Shown one piece after another: positions 48,741 through 57,305 of a stretch of 64,000 nucleotides of DNA. The translations under genes were made by a program, and so were the position numbers. Source of the DNA: Streptomyces ficellus. GTDB lineage: Bacteria; Actinomycetota; Actinomycetes; Streptomycetales; Streptomycetaceae. The stretch lies in contig NZ_CP034279.1 of NCBI RefSeq assembly GCF_009739905.1, positions 1,364,001-1,428,000 on the forward strand. Direction: 5' to 3'. Positions within the stretch are counted from its first letter, which is position 1, and each line of letters opens with the position of its first letter. The notes under the pieces are model-generated. The model saw only the letters and a program-made list of their open reading frames with translations, was not told where the DNA came from and ran no database searches.

Positions 48741-50879
48741 TCACGACAGGGCGGTCAGCACCCGGTCGGGGGTGAGCGGCAGCTCGCGGAAGCGGACGCC
48801 CGTGGCGTGGTGGACGGCGTTGCCGATGGCGGCGGGGGTGCCGACGATGCCGATCTCGCCGATGCCCTTGCTGCCCATCGGGTTGAGGTGGGGGTCGTCC
48901 TCGTCGACCCAGTGCGCGTCGACGTCCGGGACGTCGGCGTGGCTCGGTACGTGGTAGGAGGCGAGGTCCCGTTCGGCGAAGTCGCCGAAGGCGGGGTCCA
49001 TGGTGCTGTGCTCGGTGAGCGCCATGCCGAGCCCCATGATCATGCCGCCGACGAACTGGGAGCGGGCCGTGCGCGGGTTGAGGATCCGCCCGGCGGCGTA
49101 CACGCCGAGCAGCCGCCGCACCCGCACCTCGCCGGTGACGGTGTCGACCTGCACCTCGGCGAAGTGGGCGCCGAAGGCGTGCCGGGCGAACGGCGGGGTG
49201 CGGCGCGCGTCCTCGGTGGTGTCGGCGGTGGCGGACAGGCCTTCGACGGGCAGCGGACCGGTGTGCCGGGCCAGGCGTTCCGCGAGGCGGGTGCACGCCT
49301 GGTGGACCGACCAGCCCCAGGACGCGGTGCCGGACGACCCGCCGGCGAGCGGGGCGCGCGGCAGGCGGGTGCTGCCGATGCCGATCGTCACCGAGCCGAG
49401 GGCGACGCCCAGCGCGTCGGCGGCGATCTGGGCGAGGACCGTGCGGGCGCCGGTGCCGATGTCGGTGGCGTCGACGCGGACGTCGTACCCGCCGTCGTGG
49501 CGGGCGGTGACGGTGGCCGTGGACGGCGAGACCAGCACCGGGTAGGTCGCCGCGGCGACCCCGGTTCCGGTGAGCAGGTCGCCCTCGCGGCGCACCCCGG
49601 GGCGGGGGTCGCGGTCGGCCCAGCCGAAGCGGCGGGCGCCCTCGCGCAGGCAGGCGACGAGGTTGCGGCTGCTGAAGGGCAGGCCGCTGTCGGGTTCGGT
49701 GGCGGGCTCGTTCAGCACGCGCAGCTCGACGGGGTCCATCCCGAGGGCGTCGGCGAGTTCGTCCATGGCCGACTCCAGCGCGTACATCCCGGACGCCTCG
49801 CCGGGCGCGCGCATCCAGGACGGGCTGGGGACGTCGAGGGGCACGACGCGGTGGTCGGTGAGGCTGTGCGGCGAGGCGTACATGACGCGGCCGGGGACGC
49901 CGGCCTGCTCGACGAACTCCTTGACGCGGGAGGTCTGGGTGGTGACCTCGTGGGCCAGGCCGACGAGGGTGCCGTCCCGTTCGGCGGCCAGCCGGACGCG
50001 CTGGATCGTCGGCGCGCGGTGCCCCACCACGGCCGCGAGGTGCCCTCGGGGCAGCGCGAGCTTCACGGGCCGGCCGGTGTGGCGGGCGGCCATCGCGGCG
50101 AGCACCGCGTGCGGCCGCGGGGTGCCCTTGGAGCCGAACCCGCCGCCCACGTGCTCGGAGACGACGGTGACCCGGTCCTCGGGGAGGCCGAAGAGGGTAG
50201 CGAGGGCCTTGCGCACCGGGTGGGCGCCCTGGCTGGAGTCGTACACCGTCAGGTGCGTCCCGTCGCCGTCGCCGTCCCAGCGGGCGAACGCGGCGTGCGG
50301 CTCCATCGGGTGGTTGTGCAGCGGCGGCAGGCGGTAGGTGACGTCCACCCGGACCGGCGCGGCGGCGAGGGCCGTCTCGGCGTCACCGCGTTCACGGTGG
50401 GCCGCCTGGCCGCCGTTGGCCAGGTCGGGGCGGTACGCGTCGGGGTGGTCCTCGGTGAGGGTGACGTCGTGCGGTTCGGTGTCGTACGTGACGCGGACGG
50501 CCGACGCCGCGGCCCGGGCGTCCTCCAGGGTGTCGGCCACGGCGAGGGCGACGTACCAGCCGCGGTGCGGCACGGCGGTGTCCTGGAGGACCTTCAGCGT
50601 CGGGTCGTCGGGCTCGCCGAGCCGGGGCGCCGTCTCGGGCGTGAGGACGGCGAGGGTGCCGGGCAGGGCGAGCGCGGCGGCCGTGTCGACGGCGGTGACC
50701 CGGCCGCGGGCCACGGTGGCGGGGACGGGCCACGCGTAGGCGCAGTCGGGCGGCGTGTGGGCGTGCTCGGTGGCGTAGCGGGCGGCGCCGGTGACCTTGT
50801 CGCGCCCCTCGATGCGCTCGGCGGCCGTGCCGAGGGCGGGGGCGGGCGCGGCGGGCACCCGGGGGCGGGTGGAGTGCAT
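48741..50879 (-). CDS. Molybdenum-binding subunit of a PaoABC-type aldehyde/xanthine dehydrogenase
   Basis: 712 residues. The xanthine oxidase-family large subunit has HVGGGFGSKGT, PSWMRAPGEASGMYALESAMDELA, and the catalytic glutamate in GSKGIGEIGIVG near the C-terminus. It is of the shorter PaoC/YagR type (about 730). It oxidises aldehydes or N-heterocycles with the small subunits at 50922-52456. The gap to the FAD subunit gene is 42 bases. Confidence 0.92.
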   Translation of the reverse strand: MHSTRPRVPAAPAPALGTAAERIEGRDKVTGAARYATEHAHTPPDCAYAWPVPATVARGRVTAVDTAAALALPGTLAVLTPETAPRLGEPDDPTLKVLQDTAVPHRGWYVALAVADTLEDARAAASAVRVTYDTEPHDVTLTEDHPDAYRPDLANGGQAAHRERGDAETALAAAPVRVDVTYRLPPLHNHPMEPHAAFARWDGDGDGTHLTVYDSSQGAHPVRKALATLFGLPEDRVTVVSEHVGGGFGSKGTPRPHAVLAAMAARHTGRPVKLALPRGHLAAVVGHRAPTIQRVRLAAERDGTLVGLAHEVTTQTSRVKEFVEQAGVPGRVMYASPHSLTDHRVVPLDVPSPSWMRAPGEASGMYALESAMDELADALGMDPVELRVLNEPATEPDSGLPFSSRNLVACLREGARRFGWADRDPRPGVRREGDLLTGTGVAAATYPVLVSPSTATVTARHDGGYDVRVDATDIGTGARTVLAQIAADALGVALGSVTIGIGSTRLPRAPLAGGSSGTASWGWSVHQACTRLAERLARHTGPLPVEGLSATADTTEDARRTPPFARHAFGAHFAEVQVDTVTGEVRVRRLLGVYAAGRILNPRTARSQFVGGMIMGLGMALTEHSTMDPAFGDFAERDLASYHVPSHADVPDVDAHWVDEDDPHLNPMGSKGIGEIGIVGTPAAIGNAVHHATGVRFRELPLTPDRVLTALS

Positions 50880-50921
50880 ACCGGTCCTCCGGTTCAGGGG
50901 CGGGCGGCCAGGTCGTTCAGG

Positions 50922-51911
50922 TCAAGGGCGGGCGGCCAGCTCGGACAGGACGCGACAGGCCAGGTTGCGGGCGAGCGGCACCTTGAAGGCGTTGTCCCGC
51001 AGCGGCTGCGCCGCGCCCAGCTCGGCGTCCACCGCGTGGGCGATCGCCCGCTCGGTGGGCGCGGTCCCCAACAGCGCCGCCTCGGCGAGCGCGGCCCGCC
51101 ACGGGCGGTGGGCCAGCCCGCCGAACGCGAGGCCCACCCGGCGTACGGTCCCGTCGTCCGCGACGTCGAGGACGGCGGCGACGGACGCGAGCGCGAAGGC
51201 GTACGAGGCGCGGTCGCGGGCCTTGCGGTACGCGGACGGGAGCCCGGCCGTGGCGTGCGGCACGACGACCGCGGTGATCAGCTCGCCGGGGCGGATGACG
51301 GTGTCCCGCTCCGGGTGGTCGCCGGGCAGCCGGTGGAAGCCGGTGACGGGAACGGTGCGGGCTCCGTCGGGGCCGTGCAGTTCGACGGTGGCGTCTAGGG
51401 CGGCGAGGGCGACGGCCATGTCGGAGGGGTGGGTGGCGATGCAGTGCCGGGAGTGGCCGAGGACGGCGTGGTCGCGGTGGACGCCGTCCCGGGCGCCGCA
51501 CCCGCTGCCGGGCTCCCGCTTGTTGCAGGGCTTGGCGGTGTCCTGGAAGTAGGGGCAGCGAGTCCGCTGGAGCAGGTTCCCGCCGGTGGTGGCGATGTTC
51601 CGCAGCTGCCCGGACGCCCCGGCGAGCAGCGCCTGCGACAGGACCGGGTGGCGGTCGTGCACCAGCGGGTGGGCGGCGAGGTCGCTGTTGCGTACGGTGG
51701 CGCCGACGCGCAGGGACCCGTCCGGCAGCTCCTCGACCGTGTCGAGCGGCAGCCGGCTGACGTCGACGAGCGTGTCGGGGGTCTCGACGCCGTGCTTCAT
51801 CAGGTCGACGAGGTTGGTCCCGCCGGCGAGGTAGCGGGCGCCGGGGCGGGCCGCGTGCGCCGCGGCCGCCTCCTCGACGCTCCGGGCGCGCACATAGGCG
51901 TAGGGCTTCAC
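50922..51911 (-). CDS. FAD-binding subunit of a PaoABC-type dehydrogenase, with iron-sulfur insertion
   Basis: 329 residues. FAD is bound by [14 protein letters not shown] and [15 protein letters not shown]. Between them and [12 protein letters not shown] is a cysteine-rich insert ([29 protein letters not shown]) that in E. coli PaoB binds a [4Fe-4S] cluster. GTG 51911 overlaps the stop of the iron-sulfur subunit gene. Confidence 0.92.
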   Translation of the reverse strand: MKPYAYVRARSVEEAAAAHAARPGARYLAGGTNLVDLMKHGVETPDTLVDVSRLPLDTVEELPDGSLRVGATVRNSDLAAHPLVHDRHPVLSQALLAGASGQLRNIATTGGNLLQRTRCPYFQDTAKPCNKREPGSGCGARDGVHRDHAVLGHSRHCIATHPSDMAVALAALDATVELHGPDGARTVPVTGFHRLPGDHPERDTVIRPGELITAVVVPHATAGLPSAYRKARDRASYAFALASVAAVLDVADDGTVRRVGLAFGGLAHRPWRAALAEAALLGTAPTERAIAHAVDAELGAAQPLRDNAFKVPLARNLACRVLSELAARP

Positions 51912-52456
51912 CGGGTCACGTCCTCTACGGCGGCGACGATGTGGGGGTAGGCGCCGCAGCGGCACAGGTTGCCGCTCATCCGCTCCCGGATCTCGGCGGG
52001 CGTCAGCTCCACCGGGCCCTGGCCGGACGGCCGCGCGGGGTCGGTCACCCGGGAGGGGTGCCCGGCGGCCGCCTCCGCGAACACGCCGACGGCCGAGCAG
52101 AGCTGCCCGGGTGTGCAGTACCCGCACTGGAAGGCGTCCCGGTCGAGGAACGCCTGTTGCAACGGGTGCAGCTCGCCGCCCGCGGCCAGGCCCTCCACGG
52201 TGATGACCTCGGCCCCGTCCTGGGCGACCGCGAGGAGCAGGCAGCTGTTGGCCCGCCGCCCGTCGACCAGCACCGTGCACGCCCCGCACTGCCCGTGGTC
52301 GCAGCCCTTCTTGGCGCCGGTCAGCCCCAGCCGCTCACGCAGCACGTCGAGCAGGGTGGCCCGGTGGTCCACGGTGAGGTCGGTGGCGTCCCCGTTCACC
52401 TGGAGGGTGATCCGCGACCGGGTGGAGCCGGTGGCGGGGTCGTCGGGCGCGGTCAT
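51908..52456 (-). CDS. [2Fe-2S] subunit of a PaoABC-type dehydrogenase
   Basis: 182 residues. The plant-type cluster is bound by C52, C57, C60 and C72 ([16 protein letters not shown]), and the second by C111, C114 and the [10 protein letters not shown] pair. It carries electrons from the molybdenum centre to FAD. The ATG overlaps the stop of the DUF5709 gene, so the two are coupled. No signal peptide is present, unlike periplasmic PaoA. Confidence 0.93.
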   Translation of the reverse strand: MTAPDDPATGSTRSRITLQVNGDATDLTVDHRATLLDVLRERLGLTGAKKGCDHGQCGACTVLVDGRRANSCLLLAVAQDGAEVITVEGLAAGGELHPLQQAFLDRDAFQCGYCTPGQLCSAVGVFAEAAAGHPSRVTDPARPSGQGPVELTPAEIRERMSGNLCRCGAYPHIVAAVEDVTR

Positions 52457-52935
52457 CGAGGCGTCTCGTCGGCCTCGTCGGGGACGGTGTGCATGGCGGC
52501 CTCCTCGGCGGACGCCGCGGCTCCGGCGATACCGACGTCCCGCGCGACGACGTCCTTCTCCTCGTCCGCGCGCACGCCCTCGTCCGGCGCGACGAGCCGG
52601 CCGGACCGGTCCCGGCCCACCTGGTCGTCGATCGGTTCGCCCTCGCCGCCCGGGAGGTCACCGATGCCGTTGGAGTCGTCGGGCTCCCCCAGCGCCGGGT
52701 CCGGCACCTCTTCCGCGAGCCGCTGGTCGAGCGTCTCGCCCTCGTGCTGCTCGCGGGCGGTGGTGCCCACGTGGTTGACGGCGAGCGGCCGCTCGGGCGG
52801 GGACCAGCCCTCGTCGTACGGGTCCGCCTCCCGGTCCGACAGGGTGTCCTCGGGGTCGAGGATGCCGTCGTCCTCCCGGCCCTCGGCGTCGTCCGGCTGG
52901 TAGACGTCGTCGCCCATCGCGCTTTCGGTTCCCAT
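52453..52935 (-). CDS. DUF5709-like acidic protein
   Basis: 160 residues, very acidic, likely disordered. DDVYQPDDAEG, GILDPEDTLSDREADPYDEGWSPPERP and NGIGDLPGGEGEPIDDQVGRDRSGRLVAPDEG are typical of this actinobacterial family of unknown role. ATG 52935 has a GGGAG site 7 bases ahead; ATG 52917 is possible. The 4-base overlap with the molybdoenzyme gene is notable. Confidence 0.82.
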   Translation of the reverse strand: MGTESAMGDDVYQPDDAEGREDDGILDPEDTLSDREADPYDEGWSPPERPLAVNHVGTTAREQHEGETLDQRLAEEVPDPALGEPDDSNGIGDLPGGEGEPIDDQVGRDRSGRLVAPDEGVRADEEKDVVARDVGIAGAAASAEEAAMHTVPDEADETPR

Positions 52936-53050
52936 GGCATCGCTCCCGTGTGCTGCGCCTGCTCTCGTATGCCTGATCGCGTATCCAGCCTGGATCAGGT
53001 CACACATCCCGGCATTCCGGGCGGCGCACCCCGGTGCGGCGCGGGGGCCG

Positions 53051-53218
53051 CTACTCGGACTGCTCCTGCCCGAAGGACGCGAGGTCCCAGCTCAGCAGCC
53101 GGTCCGCCTCCCGGCTGGTGCGTTCGGCGAGCGCTCTCGCCTCGCCGAGCACGTCTCCGTGCTCGGCGACGAGCTCGTCGTAGATCGGCGACCCGGGGGC
53201 GGTGTGGCGCGGAAACAC
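53051..53218 (-). CDS. Small conserved-looking protein (55 residues)
   Basis: GTG 53218 has GAAGGAG 9 bases upstream. The product begins MFPRHTAPGSPIYDELVAEHG and ends SFGQEQSE. It has strong Streptomyces codon bias and a helical, charged centre (GEARALAERTSREADRLLSWDL). Function is unknown; I did not match it to a named family. Confidence 0.65.
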   Translation of the reverse strand: MFPRHTAPGSPIYDELVAEHGDVLGEARALAERTSREADRLLSWDLASFGQEQSE

Positions 53219-53491
53219 GGCTGGTCACTCCTTCGGGCCCGGCGGCTCCCGGGCAGGTCGAACACGCCGGGCCGACCCCGGCGCCCGGCACCTGCCCGAG
53301 GCACCACGGATCATGCGCCGGATCTGTTGTGACGTACACGGCGCCGGCCGAGCGGCCGTGGGGGCGCCCGCCGGGTACGCCCGGGGGCGGGAGCACGCAC
53401 GGCCGGCCCGGCCGGTACGCCCCGTGCGGTGGACCGACCGGGGGCGTGGGGCACGCCCCGAGAGGTGACCCGTCCCCGGGGAGCCCCGCCC
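53219..53491. other. Intergenic spacer
   Basis: 273 bases between two minus-strand genes. It holds the promoter and ribosome site of the 55-residue gene near its left end. No gene or clear structure is seen in the rest. Confidence 0.4.
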
Positions 53492-54598
53492 TCAGCCGGT
53501 TACCGCCCCCTCCAGCGTGCGGCGCACGCAGGCGGCGACGACCTCGCGGAGGCTGCCGGTGCGGCGGAGCAGGCGGCGCTGGACGTGGGCGCCGGTGCCG
53601 TGGGTGAGGAGGTCGGCGATGCCCTGGCGGGCGTGGGCGAGGTCGCCGTTCTCGTCGAGGGCCTTCTCGATGTGGCCGAGGAGGGCGTACACGACGCGGT
53701 CGGCGGGGGCGGGGCGCATGGTGAGCGGATGGATCAGCTCGTCGTCCAGGCCGGAGCGGGCGGCTCGCCACGCCGCGGCGCGCAGCAGGCCGATGCCGTG
53801 GCGGGCGGGGGGTTCGCCGTCGCGCCACTGCCGGGCGGCGGTGTCCACCAGGCCGCGGCTGAGGGTGGCGAGGAGGACGGTGGTGGAGGCGTCGAGGCAG
53901 ACGTCGGCGGCGCGGACCTCGACGGTCGGGTAGTTCCGGGAGAGGCGGGCGTCGTAGTAGATCATCCCTTCGTCGTGGAGGACGCCGGTGGACAGCAGTT
54001 CGCGCACCTGCTGGTGGTACCGGTGGGCCGAGCCGAAGGTGTCGGCGGGGCCCGAGGACGGCCAGCGCCCCCACACCCGGCTGCGGTAGCTGCTGTAGCC
54101 GCTGTCGTGGCCCTGCCAGAACGGGGAGTTGGCGCTCAGCGCGAGCAGGACGGACAGCCAGGGCCGAATCCGGTCCAGGACGGCGACGCCCTCCTCGTCG
54201 GACTCGACCGACACATGGACGTGGCAGCCGCTGGTGAGCTGTTCCAGGGCGGTCAGGCCGAACTGCTCCCGGATCCAGCGGTAGCGCCTGCCTTCGGTGA
54301 GGGCCGGCCCGGCGGGCAGCGGCGAGGTGGCGAGGGCCGCCACGGCGGCGCCGGCGCCGGCCGCGTGCCGGGCGGCCTCGGCACGGCAGCGTTCTATCTC
54401 CGCGGCCAGCTCCTTCATACCGGTCTGCGGGTGCGTGGCGAACTCCAGCTGCTGTTCCTGGAGTTCCTTGGTGAAGGCGTGGGGCCGGCCGGCGTTCTCC
54501 TTGGCGGCGACGGCCAGCACGGCGGCGGACAGGGCGCGCGGCTCGCCGCTCCGCGGGTCCACCAGGAGCAGTTCCTCTTCCACTCCGACAGTGCGCAA
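53492..54598 (-). CDS. Glutamate-cysteine ligase-like carboxylate-amine ligase (YbdK type)
   Basis: 368 residues of the GCS2 family. VGVEEELLLVD is the N-terminal ATP-binding signature, followed by KELQEQQLEF, SGCHVHVSVESDEEG, NSPFWQGHDSGYSSYRS and VEVRAADVC. The start is taken as TTG 54598: it has AAAGGTGG six bases ahead and gives the family's usual MRTVGVEEE start. An ATG eight codons upstream (54622) lacks a ribosome site. It likely joins glutamate to an amine; the true substrate is unknown. Confidence 0.88.
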   Translation of the reverse strand: MRTVGVEEELLLVDPRSGEPRALSAAVLAVAAKENAGRPHAFTKELQEQQLEFATHPQTGMKELAAEIERCRAEAARHAAGAGAAVAALATSPLPAGPALTEGRRYRWIREQFGLTALEQLTSGCHVHVSVESDEEGVAVLDRIRPWLSVLLALSANSPFWQGHDSGYSSYRSRVWGRWPSSGPADTFGSAHRYHQQVRELLSTGVLHDEGMIYYDARLSRNYPTVEVRAADVCLDASTTVLLATLSRGLVDTAARQWRDGEPPARHGIGLLRAAAWRAARSGLDDELIHPLTMRPAPADRVVYALLGHIEKALDENGDLAHARQGIADLLTHGTGAHVQRRLLRRTGSLREVVAACVRRTLEGAVTG

Positions 54599-54756
54599 CG
54601 GAAACCACCTTTCCGATCGCATCCAGCGGGGACTGCGCGGGGACGCACCATCATCCCGGCTGGGCGGGCTCCGCGCACCGGTCCGCCCGGCCCGCGGCGG
54701 GGATGTGGCGGGTTCCCGACGCCTCCGGCCAAAAGCCGCTCCGCGCGCCGACCGGG

Positions 54757-55980
54757 TCAGAACTCGTCCCCCGTGTTGGGCAGCAGGTCGGTGCGCAGCG
54801 CCGCGTCCAGGCGGGCGGCGGCGCCCTCGGTGTGCTCCCGTACGAGACCCGCCCGCACCAGGTGCCGCACCTCCGTGCCGCCCAGGTAGCAGGCGGCCAG
54901 CTCCCGGACGTCCAGGGTGAGGTCGGGGGCGTCGCCAGTGGGCTCGTACGTGCGCGAGTCCGGGCCCGCGGTGAGGCGGAACCGGCCGGTGTTGGCCGGC
55001 AGGTGCGCGTCGTGGACGTCCAGGACGAGGTCGACGGGGGCGGCCCAGGTCCGCCCGGTGAGCGCGGCCCGGACGTCGACCAGCCGCACCCACAGGCCGG
55101 GGTGCACACCCGTGACCCGCACCTGGTCGCGGTCGGCGGCGAACAGCAGCAGCGGGTCGTCCAGGGGGCGGCCCCAGGCGCGGACCGTGCCGGTGAGGTC
55201 GATGGACGTCACGTACCGCCACAGGGCGGCGGCCGCGGCGGCGTCGTCCGCCTCCAGCTCGTCGACCCGGACGACGCCGGGCGTACCGGTGTCGTCGTTG
55301 CCCGCCTTGGTGCGGTAGACGGCGTACCCGGCGAGGGGGTCGCCCTCGGCGCCGAGGGCGACGATCCGGGGCGGCGACAGCTCGTCGTCCTCCTCCGCCT
55401 CCTCGGTCAGCCATTCGCCGGTCCAGCGCTCCGCGTCGCGGGCGATGCGGCCCGCGCGGGCGGCCCGGGTGGCGTCGAGGTACGGCCCGGCGACGGCGGG
55501 TGCGTCCGCCGGGTCGATCAGCCTCAGCGGGCGTTCGTCGGGGGCGATGCGCAGGCCGAGCGGGCGCCGGGAGTCGATCTCGACGCTGAGCCCGTACATG
55601 GCCGGGCTGAAGCCGAAGCGGCCGTAGATGGCGTCCTCGGACGCCCAGAGCGCGGCGAGCGGCCGGCCCTGCCGGGCGCCGCGCCGGAACAGTTCGGCGA
55701 TCATCGCCGAGAGCACGCCGCGCCGCCGGTGGGTGGGCGCCACGGAGACGAAGGTCAGCCCGGGGCAGGGCAGGTCACCACCGGGGACGGAGAGGGTGAA
55801 GCGGTGTGCGGCGACGAACCCGACCAGGGTGTCGCCGTCGTAGGCGCCGACGCGCTCGCAGGCCAGCACCAGCTCCCGGTGGTGCTTGCGCTTCTCCTCG
55901 TCGGGGTTGTCGTGGAAGACCAGGTACACGAGCTCCATGGCCCGGTCCACATGGGCCTCGGGCACATCTCGGATGTCCAT
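54757..55980 (-). CDS. Eis-like GNAT N-acetyltransferase
   Basis: 407 residues. The N-terminal GNAT domain has VSVAPTHRRRGVLSAMIAELF (acetyl-CoA loop) and ASEDAIYGRFGFSPA. The second GNAT-like region and C-terminal SCP2-like domain end in the terminal phenylalanine carboxylate that acts as base in Eis. Eis proteins acetylate amines, including aminoglycosides, but no resistance role can be read here. The ATG at 55980 is preceded only by a weak site. Confidence 0.88.
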   Translation of the reverse strand: MDIRDVPEAHVDRAMELVYLVFHDNPDEEKRKHHRELVLACERVGAYDGDTLVGFVAAHRFTLSVPGGDLPCPGLTFVSVAPTHRRRGVLSAMIAELFRRGARQGRPLAALWASEDAIYGRFGFSPAMYGLSVEIDSRRPLGLRIAPDERPLRLIDPADAPAVAGPYLDATRAARAGRIARDAERWTGEWLTEEAEEDDELSPPRIVALGAEGDPLAGYAVYRTKAGNDDTGTPGVVRVDELEADDAAAAAALWRYVTSIDLTGTVRAWGRPLDDPLLLFAADRDQVRVTGVHPGLWVRLVDVRAALTGRTWAAPVDLVLDVHDAHLPANTGRFRLTAGPDSRTYEPTGDAPDLTLDVRELAACYLGGTEVRHLVRAGLVREHTEGAAARLDAALRTDLLPNTGDEF

Positions 55981-56039
55981 GGTCCGGACTGTAGTCGCCG
56001 GATAACGGACGGGTCACGACAGTTTTCCCCCGGTTCCGG

Positions 56040-56057
56040 CCTGGGGTCTTCCCCAGG
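56040..56057. terminator. Hairpin CCTGGGG-TCTT-CCCCAGG
   Basis: A 7-base stem with a 4-base loop 74 bases beyond the xdhC stop. It probably ends the purine-catabolic transcript. Confidence 0.65.
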
Positions 56058-56083
56058 CCGGGGCGGTGGCCGTCCCGCCGGGC

Positions 56084-56137
56084 CGGCGCCTCAGGCCACC
56101 GGGTCGGCGCCTCAGGCAGCCGGCCGGCGCCTCAGGC
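56084..56137. repeat. Three copies of CGGCGCCTCAGGC at the 3' end of xdhC
   Basis: The 13-base element starts at 56084, 56105 and 56125. It includes the stop codon of xdhC (56132-56134) and downstream copies, suggesting recent slippage at the gene end. Confidence 0.75.
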
Positions 56138-57268
56138 CACCGAGCCGATGCGTCCGGCGGGGGCGTCCGGGCCGTCGTGGTGGATCGGGGTGTGGGCGCC
56201 CGTGAGGGACACGCCGCTGCCGCCGCGCCGGGCGGCGACGATCTCCGCCCCGATCGACAGGGCGGTCTCCTCCGGCGTCCGGGCGCCGAGGTCGAGGCCT
56301 ATCGGGGAGCGCAGCCGGGCGAGCTCCAGTTCCGTGACGCCGACCTCGCGCAGGCGCTTGTTGCGGTCCTCGTGGGTGCGGCGGGAGCCCATCGCGCCGA
56401 TGTAGGCGACGGGAAGCTTGAGGGCCAGTTCGAGCAGCGGGACGTCGAACTTGGCGTCGTGGGTGAGGACGCACAGCGCGGTGCGGGCGTCGACGTCGGT
56501 GCGCGCGAGGTACTCGTGCGGCCACTCGACGACGACCTCGTCCGCCTCGGGGAAGCGCGCGGGCGTGGCGAAGACGGGGCGGGCGTCGCAGACGGTGACG
56601 CGGTAGCCGAGGAACTTGCCCACCCGTACCAGCGCCGCGGCGAAGTCGATCGCCCCGAAGACGATCATGCGGGGGGCGGGCACGCTGGACTCGACCAGCA
56701 GGGTCAGGGGCTGCCCGCAGCGCGAGCCGTCCTCGCCGATGGTGACCGTGCCGGTGCGGCCGGCGTCGAGCATGGCGCGGGCCTCGCCCGCCGCGGTGCG
56801 GTCGAGTTCGGGGTGGCCGCCGAGGCCGCCCTCGTACGAGCCGTCGGGGTGGACCAGCAGGGCGCGGCCCATGAGACCGGCCGGGCCCTCGGTGATCCGG
56901 GCCAGAGCCGCCGCCTCCCCTCCGGCGGCGGCTCCGACGGCGGCGGGGAGGATCCCGCCGCGGACCGGGGTGACGAGGATGTCGATGACGCCGCCGCAGG
57001 TCAGGCCGACCGCGAAGGCGTCCTCGTCGCTGTAGCCGAAGCGCTCCAGGACGGTCTCGCCGTCCTCCAGCGCCTGTCGGCACAGGTCGTACACGGCTCC
57101 CTCGACACATCCGCCGGAGACCGACCCGATCGCCGTGCCCTCGCTGTCGACGGCGAGCGCGGCGCCCGGCAGGCGGGGCGCGCTGCCTCCGACGGCCACC
57201 ACGGTGGCGACGGCGAAGTCACGTCCCTGCTCGACCCACCGGTGGAGCTCCTCGGCGATGTCCAGCAT
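56132..57268 (-). CDS. xdhC: XdhC-family molybdoenzyme maturation protein
   Basis: 378 residues. The N-terminal XdhC/CoxI domain has TVVAVGGSAPRLPGAALAV and SGGCVEGAVY; the C-terminal Rossmann domain has AYIGAMGSRRTHEDR. XdhC inserts sulfurated molybdenum cofactor into xanthine dehydrogenase. The ATG has AAGGAGG upstream. It follows the NCS2 permease by 37 bases in the same operon direction as the dehydrogenase. Confidence 0.93.
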   Translation of the reverse strand: MLDIAEELHRWVEQGRDFAVATVVAVGGSAPRLPGAALAVDSEGTAIGSVSGGCVEGAVYDLCRQALEDGETVLERFGYSDEDAFAVGLTCGGVIDILVTPVRGGILPAAVGAAAGGEAAALARITEGPAGLMGRALLVHPDGSYEGGLGGHPELDRTAAGEARAMLDAGRTGTVTIGEDGSRCGQPLTLLVESSVPAPRMIVFGAIDFAAALVRVGKFLGYRVTVCDARPVFATPARFPEADEVVVEWPHEYLARTDVDARTALCVLTHDAKFDVPLLELALKLPVAYIGAMGSRRTHEDRNKRLREVGVTELELARLRSPIGLDLGARTPEETALSIGAEIVAARRGGSGVSLTGAHTPIHHDGPDAPAGRIGSVA

Positions 57269-57305
57269 GTCGGCCTCCTTACGGGCGGATGTGTGAGGGG
57301 TTCCG

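Noticed and set aside
46980..51398. Open frame of 1472 codons on the plus strand
   Set aside because: It runs antisense to the glutaminase and molybdoenzyme genes and shows only the Gly/Val/Arg-rich composition of a high-G+C shadow frame.
54599..54622. ATG 54622 as start of the glutamate-cysteine-ligase-like gene
   Set aside because: No ribosome site precedes it; TTG 54598 has one and gives the family's usual start.
54757..55980. Self-resistance acetyltransferase of the antibiotic cluster
   Set aside because: The Eis-like gene lies 30 kb from the cluster border among metabolic genes, and Eis homologues are common in Streptomyces.
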